The position numbers were made by a program, and so were the translations under genes. This document shows positions 56,837 through 64,000 of a DNA stretch of 64,000 bases, piece after piece. Source of the DNA: JAOPZW01 sp963803375 (lineage in GTDB: Bacteria > Actinomycetota > Thermoleophilia > Solirubrobacterales > Solirubrobacteraceae); contig CAWDMB010000008.1 of NCBI GenBank assembly GCA_963803375.1, forward strand, positions 124,001 through 188,000. The letters are read 5' to 3'. Position 1 is the stretch's first letter, and each line of letters begins with the position of its first letter. The notes beneath the pieces were generated by a model, which worked only from the letters and a program-made list of their open reading frames with translations, was not told the origin of the DNA and made no database searches.

Positions 56837-57793
56837 GTGAACATCCTCTCCATCGACGGTGGCGGCATCCGCGGGATGATCCCCGCGGTCGTCCTCGCCG
56901 AGATCGAGCGTCGTACCGGCCGCCGTGTCGCCGATCTCTTCGACCTCATCGCCGGCACCTCGACCGGCGGGATCCTCGCGTGTGCCCTGGCGCGTGCGGG
57001 CGACGACGGCCGGCCGCGGTTCGAGGCCGCGGAGCTCATCGAGCTCTACGAGCGCGAGGGGCCGGAGATCTTCCGCCACGATCCGCTCAAGGACGTCGAG
57101 TCGCTGGGCGGCCTCGTCGACGAGCGCTACGACGACGCCGCGCTCAACGACGCGCTCGCGCGCTATCTCGGCGACGCGCGGCTCTCGCAGACGCTCAGCG
57201 ACGTCCTCGTCACGGCCTACGAGATCGAGCAGCGCAAGGCGTTCTTCTTTCGCACCACGCGTGCGCGTGAGGATCCGGCGGCCGACTTCCGGCTCGCCGA
57301 CGCCGCGCGGGCCACGTCGGCGGCGCCGACGTACTTCGAGCCCGCGCTCGTCCGGGACGTCGCGGAGACGCGCTCGCTCGCGCTCGTCGACGGCGGCGTC
57401 TTCGCGATCAACCCGTCGCTGTGCGCGCTGGCGGAGGTCACCAAGGCCGGGCGGCGCGACGAGCTGACGATCATCGCCTCGCTGGGGACGGGGTCGCACA
57501 CCCGGCCGCTGCCCTACGAGCAGGTGCGCCGCTGGGGCGCGCTGGCCTGGGCGCAGCCGATCCTCGACGTCGTCTTCGACGGGGTGGCCGACACGACGGA
57601 CTTCGAACTCGCCCAGTTCCTGCCCGAGCGCGCGTACGTGCGGCTGCAGATCGAGCTCACGCGGGCCAGCGACGACCTCGACAACGCGACGCCGGCCAAC
57701 CTCGCGGCGCTGCGCGAGGAGGCCGCGGCGCTCATCGGCGCGCGCTCGGACGACCTCGACGCGCTCTGCGCGACGCTCGTGGCCCGGACCTGA
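56837..57793 (+). CDS. Patatin-like phospholipase
   Basis: 318 residues. Oxyanion motif DGGGIRGMIP (residues 7-16), nucleophile Ser in GTSTGG near residue 41 and catalytic Asp in LVDGGVFAINPS near residue 185: the full Ser-Asp dyad of patatins. It should release fatty acids from membrane or storage lipids. The short form is like CapV-type effectors of CBASS, but no nucleotide cyclase is nearby, so a housekeeping or regulatory lipid role is likelier. No signal peptide. Confidence 0.88.
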   Translation: MNILSIDGGGIRGMIPAVVLAEIERRTGRRVADLFDLIAGTSTGGILACALARAGDDGRPRFEAAELIELYEREGPEIFRHDPLKDVESLGGLVDERYDDAALNDALARYLGDARLSQTLSDVLVTAYEIEQRKAFFFRTTRAREDPAADFRLADAARATSAAPTYFEPALVRDVAETRSLALVDGGVFAINPSLCALAEVTKAGRRDELTIIASLGTGSHTRPLPYEQVRRWGALAWAQPILDVVFDGVADTTDFELAQFLPERAYVRLQIELTRASDDLDNATPANLAALREEAAALIGARSDDLDALCATLVART

Positions 57794-57830
57794 GCGGGTG
57801 CGGGAGGACGCGGCGCGACACGACGAGCGG

Positions 57831-58994
57831 GTGAGACCGGCGCGCGTTCTGGTGGTGACGTGGGCTCCCGGAGGCAACCTGCCTCCCTTGCTCGCGGCCG
57901 CCTCGCTGCTGGCCGCGCGCGGTCACCGGGTCGAGGTCCTGGCCTCGGAGGCGACGCGCCGCGCCGTCGAGCGCGCCGGCCTTCCGGCGAGGGCCTACGG
58001 GCGGACCCCGGCGCCCGACACGCGCGTCGCCTTCGAGCGCCAGGCGAGCGCGATCCTGGCCACGGCCGCCGGCGCGGCCGTCGCACACGACGTGCACGAC
58101 GTGCTCGGTGCCACGCGACCCGACCTCGTCGTCGTCGACTGCATGCTGCCCGCCGCGATCGCTGCCGGTCAGGCCACCGGCACGTCCACCGCCGCGCTCG
58201 TCCATTTCCTCTACGGGCCGGCCAGGCGGGAGATGCTCCTGCGCGGTGGCGGCTGGACGACCGACGTCGAGCGCCTGAACGCCACCCGCCGCGCGCTCGG
58301 GCTGCCCGCGGTGAGCGGTGGGCTCGAGGCGTGGGAAGGTCCCGAGCTGGTCCTCGTGACCGCCCCCCGCTGGCTCGACCTCGACGTCGACTATCCGGCG
58401 AACGTCGTCCACGCCGGACCGCTCGGGCTCCGCGCGGACGCGAGGCGCCGTGACCGCCGCGGCGAGGACCCACGGGTGCTCTTGAGCTTCAGCACGACGG
58501 TCATGGACGGTCAGCCGCAGCTCGTGCAGCGCATCTGCGACGGCGTCGCCGGTGCGAGCGTGGACGCGATCCTCACGCTCGGCCCCGCCGTCGACCGGGC
58601 CGCCCTGCGCGTCCCGGGCAACGTCGAGGTCGTCGCGTGGGCCGACCACGACCGGCTGCTGCCCACCTGCTCGGCCGCGATCACCCACGGAGGTCTCGGC
58701 ACCACGCTGCGGGCCCTCGCCCACGGCGTCCCGCTCCTGCTGCTCCCGCTGGGACGCGACCAGGCCTTCAACGCCGCGCGCGTCGCCCAGCACGGCGCGG
58801 GCATCCTGCTCGCGCCGAACGCCGGGCCGGCCGACGTCGGCGCGGCCCTGGAGCGACTCCTCGACGAGCCCGCCTTCGGCGCGGCGGCCGCCCGAGCCGC
58901 CGACCGCGTGGCCGCCGGCTCGCCCGACCGGCACGCCGCCGGCGCCCTGGAGCGCTGCGCCCGTCGACATCGAGGAGCTGCCGGTGCCGGCTGA
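57831..58994 (+). CDS. GT1/MGT-type UDP-sugar glycosyltransferase
   Basis: 387 residues from GTG 57831 (GTG 57798 would add 11 residues of unlikely leader). N-terminal ARVLVVTWAPGGNLPPLLAAASLLAARGHRVEVL and the donor-site region VEVVAWADHDRLLPTCSAAITHGGLGTTLRALAHGVPLLLLPLGRDQAFNA with H-G-G are those of the macrolide/sterol-type (MGT) GT-B transferases. It would glycosylate a small hydrophobic acceptor. It follows the patatin gene closely and may be co-transcribed; the common end is the hairpin at 59103. Confidence 0.85.
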   Translation: MRPARVLVVTWAPGGNLPPLLAAASLLAARGHRVEVLASEATRRAVERAGLPARAYGRTPAPDTRVAFERQASAILATAAGAAVAHDVHDVLGATRPDLVVVDCMLPAAIAAGQATGTSTAALVHFLYGPARREMLLRGGGWTTDVERLNATRRALGLPAVSGGLEAWEGPELVLVTAPRWLDLDVDYPANVVHAGPLGLRADARRRDRRGEDPRVLLSFSTTVMDGQPQLVQRICDGVAGASVDAILTLGPAVDRAALRVPGNVEVVAWADHDRLLPTCSAAITHGGLGTTLRALAHGVPLLLLPLGRDQAFNAARVAQHGAGILLAPNAGPADVGAALERLLDEPAFGAAAARAADRVAAGSPDRHAAGALERCARRHRGAAGAG

Positions 58995-59102
58995 GCGCCG
59001 GCGCCTCGAGGTGCTCGTGGGCGCATGGAGGACCGAGCGATTGACGAAGGCCGCGCGGGCGCCGGGCGCGCGGACCCGCGGGAACCGGTTCCAGACGCGG
59101 AC

Positions 59103-59135
59103 GCGGCCCACCGCCCTGGAGGGGCGGTGGGCCGC
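59103..59135. terminator. Bidirectional terminator hairpin
   Basis: Perfect 14-bp stem GCGGCCCACCGCCC/GGGCGGTGGGCCGC with loop TGGAG, between the convergent glycosyltransferase (ends 58994) and glutamine synthetase (ends 59189). Rich in G+C, without a U tract; the most stable hairpin in the window. Confidence 0.8.
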
Positions 59136-59188
59136 GGGAGCGGGCCCGGCCTTTCGGCTGGGCACCGGCCTGGGCGGAGGAGGTCCGG

Positions 59189-61336
59189 CTACTTGATGAA
59201 GAGCATCTCCGAGTACTTCGGCAGCGGCCAGAGGTCGTCGGCGACGATGCGCTCGAGCCTGTCGGCGACGGTACGGACACCCTCCATCGCCGGGATCACC
59301 GAATCGCGCATGTGCTTCGCGAGCTCGAGGCCCTCCTCGGCCGGGTGGCCGGCGTTGGCCGCCTCGAGCACGCCGAGCGCCTCGACGAGCTCGTCGACCA
59401 GGCCCTCGGCCTCGCCCACCAGCCGCTCGACCCCGGCCGCGCGCAGCTCGGCCAGGTGGCGCACCGCCGCCGGGACCAGCATCGTCCGCGCGAGCGAGGC
59501 GGCCGTCTCGGCCTCGATGTTCAGCCCGGTCGTGTACTGCTCGACGAAGACCTCGAAGCGCGACTGGAGCTCGCGCTCGGAGAGCACGTTGTAGCGCTCG
59601 AAGGTGCCGACCGTCTGCTTCTCGACGAGCCAAGGCAGCGCGTCGGGCGTCGTTCGCAGGTTGGCCAGGCCGCGCGCCTCGGCCTCCTGGTACCAGGCCT
59701 CCGCGTAGTTGTCGCCGTCGAAGCAGACCTGCTTGTTGGCCGCGTATGCCTCGCGGACGACCTCGACGACGGCCTCGTCGAGCCCGGTGCCCGCGCCGAC
59801 CTTGCGTTCGAGCTTGTCGGCCAGCCGGTCGATGGCCTCGGCCACGATCGTGTTGAGCACGGTGTTGGGCAGCGCGAGCGACATGCTCGAGCCGAGCGTC
59901 CGGAACTCGAACTTGTTGCCGGTGAACGCGAAGGGCGAGGTCCGGTTGCGGTCGCCGCCGTGCATGGGCAGCGGCGGCAGGACGGGAGTGCCGAGGCCGA
60001 GGAACGAGCCCGGGGTCGACGGGTCGCCCTCGCCCGCCTCGATCGTCTCGAAGATCTTGCGCAGCTCGGCGCCGAGGAAGATCGAGATGATCGCCGGCGG
60101 CGCCTCGTTGGCGCCGAGGCGGTGGTCCTGGCCGACGTTGGCGACGCTCGCGCGCAAGAGCGCCTGGTGGCGGTTGACCGCGTGCACGACGGCCGCGAGG
60201 AAGAACAGGAACGAGAGGTTCTCGTGTGGCGTGTCGCCGGGCTCGAGCAGGTTCAGCCCCGTGTCGGTGCTCATCGACCAGTTGTTGTGCTTGCCGGAGC
60301 CGTTGACGCCCGCGAACGGCTTCTCGTGCAGCAGGCAGACGAGGCCGTAGCGGCGGGCCACGTTCTGCATGACCTGCATCGTCAGCTGCTGGTGGTCGGA
60401 GCCGACGTTCGAGTTCTCGAAGATCGGCGCGATCTCGTACTGGTTGGGCGCGACCTCGTTGTGGCGCGTCTTCGTGGGCACGCCGAGCTTCGCGAGCTCG
60501 CGCTCGGTCTCCATCATGTACGCGAGGATCCGCTCGGGGATCGAGCCGAAGTAGTGGTCGTCGAGCTCGTGGCCCTTGGGCGGCTTGGCCCCGAAGAGCG
60601 TGCGGCCCGTCGTGTAGAGGTCGGGGCGCTCGAAGTAGTACTGCTCGTCGACGAGGAAGTACTCCTGCTCGGGTCCGACGGTCGTGAAGACGCGCCCGGG
60701 CTCCTCGTCGCCGAGCAGCCGCAGCGCGCGGACGGCAGCGCGGCTCAGCGCGTCCATCGAGCGCAGCAGCGGGATCTTGTGGTCGAGCGCCTCGCCGGTC
60801 CACGAGGCAAACGCCGTCGGGATGCAGAGCAGGGCGCCGTTGGGGTTCTCGATCAGGAAGGCCGGCGACGTCGGGTCCCACGCCGTGTAGCCGCGCGCCT
60901 CGAAGGTCGCGCGCACGCCGCCCGTCGGGAACGAGGACGCGTCGGGCTCGCCCTGGATCAGCTCCTTGCCCGAGAAGTCGGCGAGCGAGCGCCCGTCGCC
61001 CGTGGGCTCGTAGAAGGAGTCGTGCTTCTCGGCCGTGGACCCCGTGAGCGGCTGGAACCAGTGCGTGAAGTGCGTCGCGCCCTTCCCGAGCGCCCACTCG
61101 CGCATCTCCTTGGCCACCGCGTCGGCCAGTGACGGGTCGAGCGCCTCGCCGCGGTGGAGCGTCGCCTGCAGCTGGCGGAAGACGTCCTTGGGCAGGCGCT
61201 CGCGCTGCACCGAGAGGCTGAAGACGTTGTCCCCGAAGGGGTAGCTGCCGGGCTCGGTCAGGTCGGGCGCGCCGAGGGCGGCGCCGTTGGCGCTCCACTG
61301 GGCGGCGGTGACGTTCTGCTGGCGGGTTCTGGCCAT
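59189..61336 (-). CDS. glnN: Glutamine synthetase type III (GlnN)
   Basis: 715 residues. GSIII-type long N-terminal part ([21 protein letters not shown]) and the catalytic set [58 protein letters not shown] and [25 protein letters not shown]. Length is typical (about 700-730, double the GSI subunit). It makes glutamine from glutamate and ammonia with ATP. In most actinobacteria GSI is the main enzyme, so GSIII is a notable choice. It is divergent from amt and PII, with 228 bp between. Confidence 0.95.
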   Translation of the reverse strand: MARTRQQNVTAAQWSANGAALGAPDLTEPGSYPFGDNVFSLSVQRERLPKDVFRQLQATLHRGEALDPSLADAVAKEMREWALGKGATHFTHWFQPLTGSTAEKHDSFYEPTGDGRSLADFSGKELIQGEPDASSFPTGGVRATFEARGYTAWDPTSPAFLIENPNGALLCIPTAFASWTGEALDHKIPLLRSMDALSRAAVRALRLLGDEEPGRVFTTVGPEQEYFLVDEQYYFERPDLYTTGRTLFGAKPPKGHELDDHYFGSIPERILAYMMETERELAKLGVPTKTRHNEVAPNQYEIAPIFENSNVGSDHQQLTMQVMQNVARRYGLVCLLHEKPFAGVNGSGKHNNWSMSTDTGLNLLEPGDTPHENLSFLFFLAAVVHAVNRHQALLRASVANVGQDHRLGANEAPPAIISIFLGAELRKIFETIEAGEGDPSTPGSFLGLGTPVLPPLPMHGGDRNRTSPFAFTGNKFEFRTLGSSMSLALPNTVLNTIVAEAIDRLADKLERKVGAGTGLDEAVVEVVREAYAANKQVCFDGDNYAEAWYQEAEARGLANLRTTPDALPWLVEKQTVGTFERYNVLSERELQSRFEVFVEQYTTGLNIEAETAASLARTMLVPAAVRHLAELRAAGVERLVGEAEGLVDELVEALGVLEAANAGHPAEEGLELAKHMRDSVIPAMEGVRTVADRLERIVADDLWPLPKYSEMLFIK

Positions 61337-61564
61337 GGGCGGGGTCGATCCTCCTGGTTCGGGCTGCGCAGTGTGCGACGTTAGGACGCGGTCGGCGCCC
61401 GGACCTTATCCAGCGGTCGAAACATCGGCGCGGCGCCTTCGCCCTGGCGTCCACGCGGCCTCGACAGCATGGCGAAAGCCGCGCGGAAAATGTTCGACAC
61501 GGGGCTAAACAGATGGCCCGGCCCGGGACCCAGACTGCGGGGCGCACTCGACCCTGGAGGATTC

Positions 61565-63034
61565 ATGAGACGCTCGTCAGCGGCTCGCGCGCTCGTCGCG
61601 GGCCTAGTCGTGTCGCTCCTGCTGCCCGCCGCGGCGATGGCGGACACCTTCGACGCCGCGGGCAAGGGGCTGCCCGACTCCGTCGGCATCAACTCGATGT
61701 GGGTGATCGTCGCCGGCGTCCTGGTCATGTTCATGCAGGCCGGCTTCGCCTTCCTGGAGATCGGCTTCTCGCGCGGCAAGAACGCCGGGACGGTGGTCGC
61801 GAAGATCCTCACGAACTTCTCGATCGCCGGGCTCTGCTACTGGGCCGTCGGCTTCGCCTTCGCGTTCGGCGCGGGCAAGCTCATCGGCCACGACGGCTTC
61901 TTCCTGCGCGACTACGGCGACCCGCAGACAGCGTTCCCGATCATGGGGCTGTCCGACGCGACCGTCGAGGCGAAGTGGTTCTTCCAGTTCGTCTTCTGCG
62001 CCGTCTCGCTGGCGATCGTGTGGGGCACGACGCTCGAGCGCATCAAGTTCGGCGTCTACATCATCTACGCCGTCCTCTTCGCCTCGCTGATCTACCCGAT
62101 CGGTTCCCACTGGGTCTTCGGCGGCGGCTGGCTGCAGACGAGCGTCGGCATGCAGGACTTCGCCGGCTCGACGGCCGTCCACCTGATCGGCGCGACGGGC
62201 GCCCTCGCGGCGCTGCTGCTGCTCGGGCCGCGCACGGGCAAGTACGACGCCAAGGGCAAGCCGCGGGCGATCCCCGGCCACAACATGCCGCTCTTCGGGC
62301 TGGGCATCCTGATCCTGTGGCTCGGCTGGTTCGGCTTCAACCCGGGCTCGACGCTCAACGCGCTCGACGGTCGCTTCACCGAGGTCGTGCTCGTGACCCA
62401 GCTCGCCGCCTGCGGCGGCGTCCTGATGGCGATCCTCACGGCGTACTGGAGGACGAACCAGATCGACATCGGCATGGCCGGCAACGGCGCGGTCGCCGCC
62501 CTCGTGGCGATCACGGCGCCCTCGGGCTACGTCCAGCCGTGGACGGCGCCGATCATCGGCGGCGTCGCCGGCGTGATCGTGGTGCTCGGCGTCTACGCGA
62601 TCGACAAGTACATCGACGACCCCGTGGGCGCGCTCTCCGCGCACGGCCTCGCCGGCATCTGGGGCACGCTGGCTTGCGGCCTGTTCACGTCGCCGACGCT
62701 GGCCAAGTTCAACGGGGTCGGCAACCCCGACGGCGGGCTCGTCTACTCGGGCTCGTTCAAGCAGCTCGGCTACCAGGCGCTCGGCGTCGTGACCGTGTTC
62801 GCGTTCGTATTCGCCCTCAGCTACCTCACCTTCCTGGCGATCAAGGCCACGTACGGCCTGCGCGTCTCCGAGGAGGAGGAGCACGCCGGCCTGGACATCT
62901 CCGAGCACGGGATGTACGGCTATCCCGAGCAGTTCATCCCGACGCCGGAGCTCGTGGGCTACGGTGCCGCTCCCCATGTCGCGCCGCCGGTGACGGCCGG
63001 CCCGATCACCACCCCGAAGGAGGTGCCGGCGTGA
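61565..63034 (+). CDS. amt: Ammonium transporter (Amt/AmtB)
   Basis: 489 residues with a signal peptide (ALVAGLVVSLLLPAAAMA) and eleven helices. Amt signatures MWVIVAGVLVMFMQAGFAFLEIGFSRGKNA, the two pore His in GSTAVHLIGATGAL and SAHGLAGIWGTL, and TGYWRTNQID-like AYWRTNQIDIGMAGNG. A good GGAGG lies 5 nt before ATG 61565. The C-terminal tail is long and contains EEEEHAGLDISEHGMYGYPEQF, the part that PII contacts. It is coupled to the PII gene by GTGA. The 228-bp promoter region shows no clear GlnR box. Confidence 0.95.
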   Translation: MRRSSAARALVAGLVVSLLLPAAAMADTFDAAGKGLPDSVGINSMWVIVAGVLVMFMQAGFAFLEIGFSRGKNAGTVVAKILTNFSIAGLCYWAVGFAFAFGAGKLIGHDGFFLRDYGDPQTAFPIMGLSDATVEAKWFFQFVFCAVSLAIVWGTTLERIKFGVYIIYAVLFASLIYPIGSHWVFGGGWLQTSVGMQDFAGSTAVHLIGATGALAALLLLGPRTGKYDAKGKPRAIPGHNMPLFGLGILILWLGWFGFNPGSTLNALDGRFTEVVLVTQLAACGGVLMAILTAYWRTNQIDIGMAGNGAVAALVAITAPSGYVQPWTAPIIGGVAGVIVVLGVYAIDKYIDDPVGALSAHGLAGIWGTLACGLFTSPTLAKFNGVGNPDGGLVYSGSFKQLGYQALGVVTVFAFVFALSYLTFLAIKATYGLRVSEEEEHAGLDISEHGMYGYPEQFIPTPELVGYGAAPHVAPPVTAGPITTPKEVPA

Positions 63035-63402
63035 AGAAGATCGAGTCGTACATCCGCCACGAGGCGTTCGAGCCGATCCGGATGGAGCTCCTGAGCCTCG
63101 GGTTCCCGTCGCTGACCATCAGCGAGGTCAAGGGATCCGGGCGCCAGAAGGGGATCACCGAGAGCTACCGCGGAGCGGAGCTGACCAACTACCTGCGGCC
63201 GAAGATCAAGCTGGAGTGCGTGGTCGCCGACCGTGACGTGCAGACGATCGTCGACACGATCCTCAAGCACGCGCGGACCGGCGCCGTCGGCGACGGCAAG
63301 CTCTTCGTGCTGCCGGTGGACGAGGCCTACCGCGTCCGGACCGGCGAGGCCGGCGAGGAAGTGCTCCAGGCCCACCCCGACCCGGCCGCGGCCGTCACCT
63401 AG
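63031..63402 (+). CDS. glnK: PII nitrogen regulatory protein, lacking Tyr51
   Basis: 123 residues. GlnB/GlnK fold: VKKIESYIRHEAFEPIRMEL, T-loop EVKGSGRQKGITESYRGAEL, and the C-terminal nucleotide loop (KHARTGAVGDGKLFVLPVDEAYRVRTGE). In the T-loop, Tyr46 is kept but position 51, the site uridylylated in enterics and adenylylated in actinobacteria (YRGAEY), is Leu (AELTNYL). It would block or gate the Amt channel according to ATP/ADP and 2-oxoglutarate. The GTG start is fused to the amt stop. Confidence 0.93.
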   Translation: MKKIESYIRHEAFEPIRMELLSLGFPSLTISEVKGSGRQKGITESYRGAELTNYLRPKIKLECVVADRDVQTIVDTILKHARTGAVGDGKLFVLPVDEAYRVRTGEAGEEVLQAHPDPAAAVT

Positions 63403-63416
63403 GGGGCGGCGTTCGG

Positions 63417-64000
63417 ATGGCGCTCGGAGCGGCGGGATCGGATCGCGACCCCGCCGCTCCTCGCCGTGCCCGGCCCAAGGCCGGCGCGGCGGGGGCGGCG
63501 GGGCTCGTCGAGCGCCTGCGCGACGTGCACCTGCGCATGGTCGACGCCGTGCTCGGCGGCGACGGGCTCGAGGCCGTCGCCGGGCTGGCGGCGGAGGCCG
63601 CGGGCGCGCCCGTGGCGATCGTCGTGCCGCGCCTGGGGGAGGCGGTCGCGGCGCCGCCCGCGGCCGAGGCGCACGTCGCGCAGCTGCGGCGCTACGTCGG
63701 CGACCGCGTCAAGGACCGACCCTCGCAGGTGCCGCCGGTGGTGGCCGCCGAGGCGCCAATCCTCTCGGGCGACGAGGTGGTCGGGGCGGTCCTCATGCTC
63801 GCGGGCGACGACCCCGCGCCGGAGGCCGCCGAGTTCCTGCACCTCGCGGCCGTCGCCTGCCTGACCGAGGTCGCGGTCGAGGAGGCCAAGGAGGAGGTCG
63901 AGCAGAACCTGCGCGGCTCGTTCCTCGAGGACCTGCGCTCGCGCGCGGACCTCGAGCCGCGCGAGATCGTCCGCCGGGCCGGGCGGCTGGGCTGCGACCT
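63417..64000 (+). CDS. PucR/CdaR-type transcriptional regulator, 5' part (truncated by window)
   Basis: 194 codons are visible and the frame runs off the window. ATG 63417 lies 14 bp after the PII stop, so it may belong to the amt-PII operon. After a charged N-terminus a GAF-like or related sensory region follows (LAAEAAGAPVAIVVPRLGE, EAPILSGDEVVGAVLMLAGD), then a coiled-coil helix with VEEAKEEVEQNLRGSFLEDLRSRADLEPREIVRRAGRLGCD, the stretch that begins the PucR/CdaR central domain. The DNA-binding HTH would lie in the missing part. Likely a regulator of nitrogen or purine use; this is inferred. Confidence 0.65.
   Translation, partial: MALGAAGSDRDPAAPRRARPKAGAAGAAGLVERLRDVHLRMVDAVLGGDGLEAVAGLAAEAAGAPVAIVVPRLGEAVAAPPAAEAHVAQLRRYVGDRVKDRPSQVPPVVAAEAPILSGDEVVGAVLMLAGDDPAPEAAEFLHLAAVACLTEVAVEEAKEEVEQNLRGSFLEDLRSRADLEPREIVRRAGRLGCD

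Noticed and set aside
56837..57793. CBASS defence system with a CapV patatin effector
   Set aside because: No CD-NTase, Cap2/Cap3 or other signalling gene is nearby; the neighbours are metH and a glycosyltransferase.
61337..61564. GlnR box in the glnN-amt intergenic region
   Set aside because: GAAAC-like half-sites occur (for example near 61420), but none has a partner at the required spacing.
1..64000. tRNA, rRNA or CRISPR features
   Set aside because: I read both strands for cloverleaf ends, conserved rRNA stretches and spaced repeats and saw none; a tRNAscan or CRISPR search would settle it.

Overview
The window is one continuous piece of very GC-rich (roughly 73 % G+C by eye) bacterial chromosome. 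Genes are densely packed, GTG and TTG starts are common, and many gene pairs are joined by 4-nt ATGA or GTGA overlaps. The gene content points to a Gram-positive actinobacterial lineage of the Thermoleophilia/Solirubrobacterales type: a sigA-type sigma factor, paired ArsA-like ATPases, DUF3618 and holin-like small membrane proteins, a PimA-like mannosyltransferase, HemQ, and type III glutamine synthetase with Amt and PII. This placement rests on gene content and style, not on any search. I see no tRNA, rRNA, CRISPR array, prophage or complete insertion sequence.

Layout. 0-5.7 kb: end of a membrane protein, glpX, moeA with a membrane-anchored partner, a degenerate GGDEF protein, two small basic or membrane proteins, and a YiiX-like hydrolase. 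5.8-12.1 kb: the primary-type sigma factor, a cupin, an HxlR regulator with its likely operator, a Tat-exported amidase, an OmpR-type two-component system and small membrane proteins. 12.2-16.1 kb: a metal (Mn/Zn) ABC importer whose first gene fuses permease and binding protein, convergent with a Fur-family regulator. 16.2-24.2 kb: a HEPN-like unknown, a channel-like protein, two ArsA-like ATPases, then a translationally coupled ParA-FtsZ pair, a gamma-glutamyltransferase and a lipoprotein.

24.3-37.9 kb looks more accessory. It holds an EamA exporter, a LON-domain protein, a decayed gene fragment, a metallophosphatase, an arsR-arsM operon facing an MFS exporter, a secreted Asp-box protein, a DUF849-CaiB-MerR operon, a TetR gene with a perfect palindromic operator, a run of four small membrane proteins and an epimerase. 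38.0-44.0 kb is a complete cydABDC operon (cytochrome bd oxidase and its assembly transporter). 44.0-47.2 kb holds CGFS-glutaredoxin/BolA divergent from an A-type Fe-S carrier, a lipoprotein glycosidase and an AlkA-type glycosylase.

47.3-64 kb: a flavin reductase and HemQ, a mannosyltransferase-flippase fusion, a GIY-YIG protein, YbjQ and an AbiEi/DUF559 protein. Then come cobalamin-dependent methionine synthase, a patatin, a GT1 glycosyltransferase, and a nitrogen block (type III glutamine synthetase, Amt, PII, start of a PucR-type regulator).

The most unusual items are these. A ~170-bp repeat occurs in two copies 38 kb apart; both have inverted ends flanked by YTAG, both lie between convergent genes, and both supply the TAG stop of the neighbouring minus-strand gene. 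ParA is coupled to an N-terminally extended FtsZ. A binding protein is fused to its permease. The PII protein lacks Tyr51. A 2TM channel-like protein lacks the usual selectivity filter. One glycosidase reading frame has no normal start codon.
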